Shown in pieces: positions 4,243 through 5,284 of a stretch of 5,284 bases of DNA. The notes beneath the pieces are model-generated. The model saw only the letters and a program-made list of their open reading frames with translations, was not told the DNA's origin and ran no database searches. This DNA comes from Phycisphaerales bacterium (GTDB lineage: Bacteria; Planctomycetota; Phycisphaerae; Tepidisphaerales; Tepidisphaeraceae): positions 4,550 to 9,833 of the forward strand of contig PMAK01000158.1 of NCBI GenBank assembly GCA_003153655.1, read 5' to 3'. Both the position numbers and the translations under genes were made by a program. The first letter of the stretch is position 1. Each line of letters begins with the position of its first letter.

Positions 4243-5201
4243 TGTTTCTCCCAATGTTTGATACGAAGAAGCTCGGCATTCCAATGCCCGATCCAGCCAA
4301 AATGACCGCGGGTGTTTGGACCCCCCTTAAGAGTCGTGAAAATACCGCCGCCACTCACGAGTAAAACACCAATCAGCGCAAATGCGTCAGGACGATTGTG
4401 CCATACGACCCATCCAATCAAGCCGGAAAACACCACAACGGAATAGTTGAACGGTGCAATGCGTCCCGGCTTTGCGTGGCGATAGGCCAGGATAATGAGT
4501 AATTGACTTGCCGCCTGGCACGCGCCGATGCCCATGAGAATCAACCACTGCCACTCCGCCGGAGAATGCCAGCCGAAGGGTAGAAACGGCGCAGTTAGAA
4601 TCGATGCGGTGAGAAAGTAATAGAACAGAATACGGTATGTCGGTTCGGTACTGGAGAGCCGATTTACCGTAACCAGCGCGATCGCCGAGCAAACAGCGGC
4701 GGCTGTCGCCACCAGCGCGGCGGGATTCCGCAAAAGGCGTGGCCCGGGTTTGAGGATCAGCAGAACACCGGCAAAGCCGATAACCAGGCTGAACGTCATG
4801 CTGAAGTTGATCTTTTCCTTGAGCCATATCCGCGCGACGATCGGAATGAACAATGGCGCGGAGTTGCTTAAGAGAACCGTGTTCATAAGCGGCATTTTGA
4901 GAATGGCGATGAACATCAGCGCCTGCGACAAAACTCCCCCTAAACCGCGAACCCCGTGGAGCAAAAGGTGCTTGGTTTTCAGATCAGCTACGCCATTACG
5001 TAACGCCCACGGTAGGAACAGCAGCAGGCTGATAAAATTTTGGAAGAAAACAATTGCACTCGTGGAAACAGCGGCGTCCTTGCCGAGAGCGCTCATGACG
5101 GCGACGAGCAGAAACGCCGCTACGATCAAAACGGCGCCAAGCGGCACGTTTTCGGAGGAAGTCGATGATGAAATCGCTTGGGACATGATAATCGCGGTCA
5201 C
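4197..5201 (-). CDS. DMT-superfamily (EamA) transporter
   Basis: A 334-aa inner-membrane protein with two EamA repeats of about five transmembrane helices each. Hydrophobic segments lie near residues 20-40, 47-67, 80-100, 106-126, 134-152, 159-180, 189-210, 216-238, 250-267 and 273-290. Typical family landmarks are SNSAPLFIPIVARIWLKEK (112-130), the end of repeat 1 (GFAGVLLILKPGP, 142-154), and in repeat 2 APFNYSVVVFSGLIGW (239-254) then ALIGVLLVSGGG (275-286). Family members export or import small metabolites (amino acids, sugars, nucleotides); the substrate is unknown here. Two starts are possible, the GTG at 5201 and the ATG at 5186; neither has a good Shine-Dalgarno. The hydrophilic C-terminal tail (about 43 residues) is partly encoded in the overlap with the SMP-30 gene, which suggests cotranscription and coupling. 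Confidence 0.9.
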   Translation of the reverse strand: MTAIIMSQAISSSTSSENVPLGAVLIVAAFLLVAVMSALGKDAAVSTSAIVFFQNFISLLLFLPWALRNGVADLKTKHLLLHGVRGLGGVLSQALMFIAILKMPLMNTVLLSNSAPLFIPIVARIWLKEKINFSMTFSLVIGFAGVLLILKPGPRLLRNPAALVATAAAVCSAIALVTVNRLSSTEPTYRILFYYFLTASILTAPFLPFGWHSPAEWQWLILMGIGACQAASQLLIILAYRHAKPGRIAPFNYSVVVFSGLIGWVVWHNRPDAFALIGVLLVSGGGIFTTLKGGPNTRGHFGWIGHWNAELLRIKHWEKQCQSRPSQATTSSAS

Positions 5202-5242
5202 TGCGAGCGAGCTTCATCGATCGAACGATTCAAGCAGCTCGT

Positions 5243-5284
5243 TCATTTCATTCTTTCGATGAGGTGGTCGGCAACGCGAATTGG
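5243..5284 (-). CDS. Possible C-terminal end of an upstream gene (partial)
   Basis: From the right edge the minus strand reads in one frame PIRVADHLIERMK then TGA (5243-5245), 41 bases before the GTG of the transporter. The sequence looks like a natural helical protein end and the spacing fits an operon. The other two frames are also open over this short distance, so the call is weak and no family can be named. Confidence 0.3.
   Translation of the reverse strand, partial: PIRVADHLIERMK

Noticed and set aside
4750..5262. 170-codon plus-strand frame
   Set aside because: It is antisense to the transporter; the minus-strand frame has clear transmembrane helices and family motifs.
1..5284. CRISPR array, retron, toxin-antitoxin pair or defence system
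   Set aside because: No spaced identical repeats of CRISPR length, no reverse transcriptase motif, and no toxin or nuclease motif was seen. The HTH proteins fit element regulation better.

Overview
Every gene I can support lies on the minus strand, so the window reads right to left. The organism looks like a bacterium of moderately high GC, most likely a planctomycete. That guess is an inference from two things: an integrase-type C-terminal tail (2846-3061) and a mobile-element gene order that I associate with Planctomycetota. Nothing here (no rRNA, no complete tRNA) fixes the taxonomy.

Right part (about 3065-5284), host-like metabolic genes. A possible C-terminal end of an unknown gene enters at the right edge. 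It is followed by a DMT/EamA-family transporter (4197-5201), an SMP-30/gluconolactonase-family sugar lactonase (3343-4242, overlapping the transporter by 46 bases), and the first ~70 codons of a GH39 (beta-xylosidase-type) glycosidase (3065-3283). Together they look like a small sugar-utilisation operon: uptake or efflux, lactone hydrolysis and glycoside cleavage. The GH39 gene is broken, with similarity ending at about 3067-3080.

Left part (1-3064), end of a mobile element. Directly after the GH39 stop, in the same frame, comes a 71-codon stretch resembling the C-terminal extension of planctomycete tyrosine recombinases, with no catalytic core. Within it is a short sequence resembling the 3' end of a tRNA gene, as expected near an attachment site. 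Next come a structured leader, a 240-aa protein with a C-terminal helix-turn-helix, a 128-base repeat-bearing intergenic region, a 55-aa charged helical protein missed by simple ORF calling, a 67-aa excisionase-like protein, and a large primase-polymerase/helicase protein (508 codons, running off the left edge). The last three are joined by 14-base and 4-base overlaps.

The left part therefore looks like the regulation and replication module of an integrative, possibly self-replicating element. The most interesting points are the chimeric junction with the broken GH39 gene, the direct and inverted TACCTAC repeats beside the replication genes (candidate origin or operator), the altered P-loop and primase motif in the replication protein, and a leader that could hide the ribosome-binding site of the 240-aa gene.
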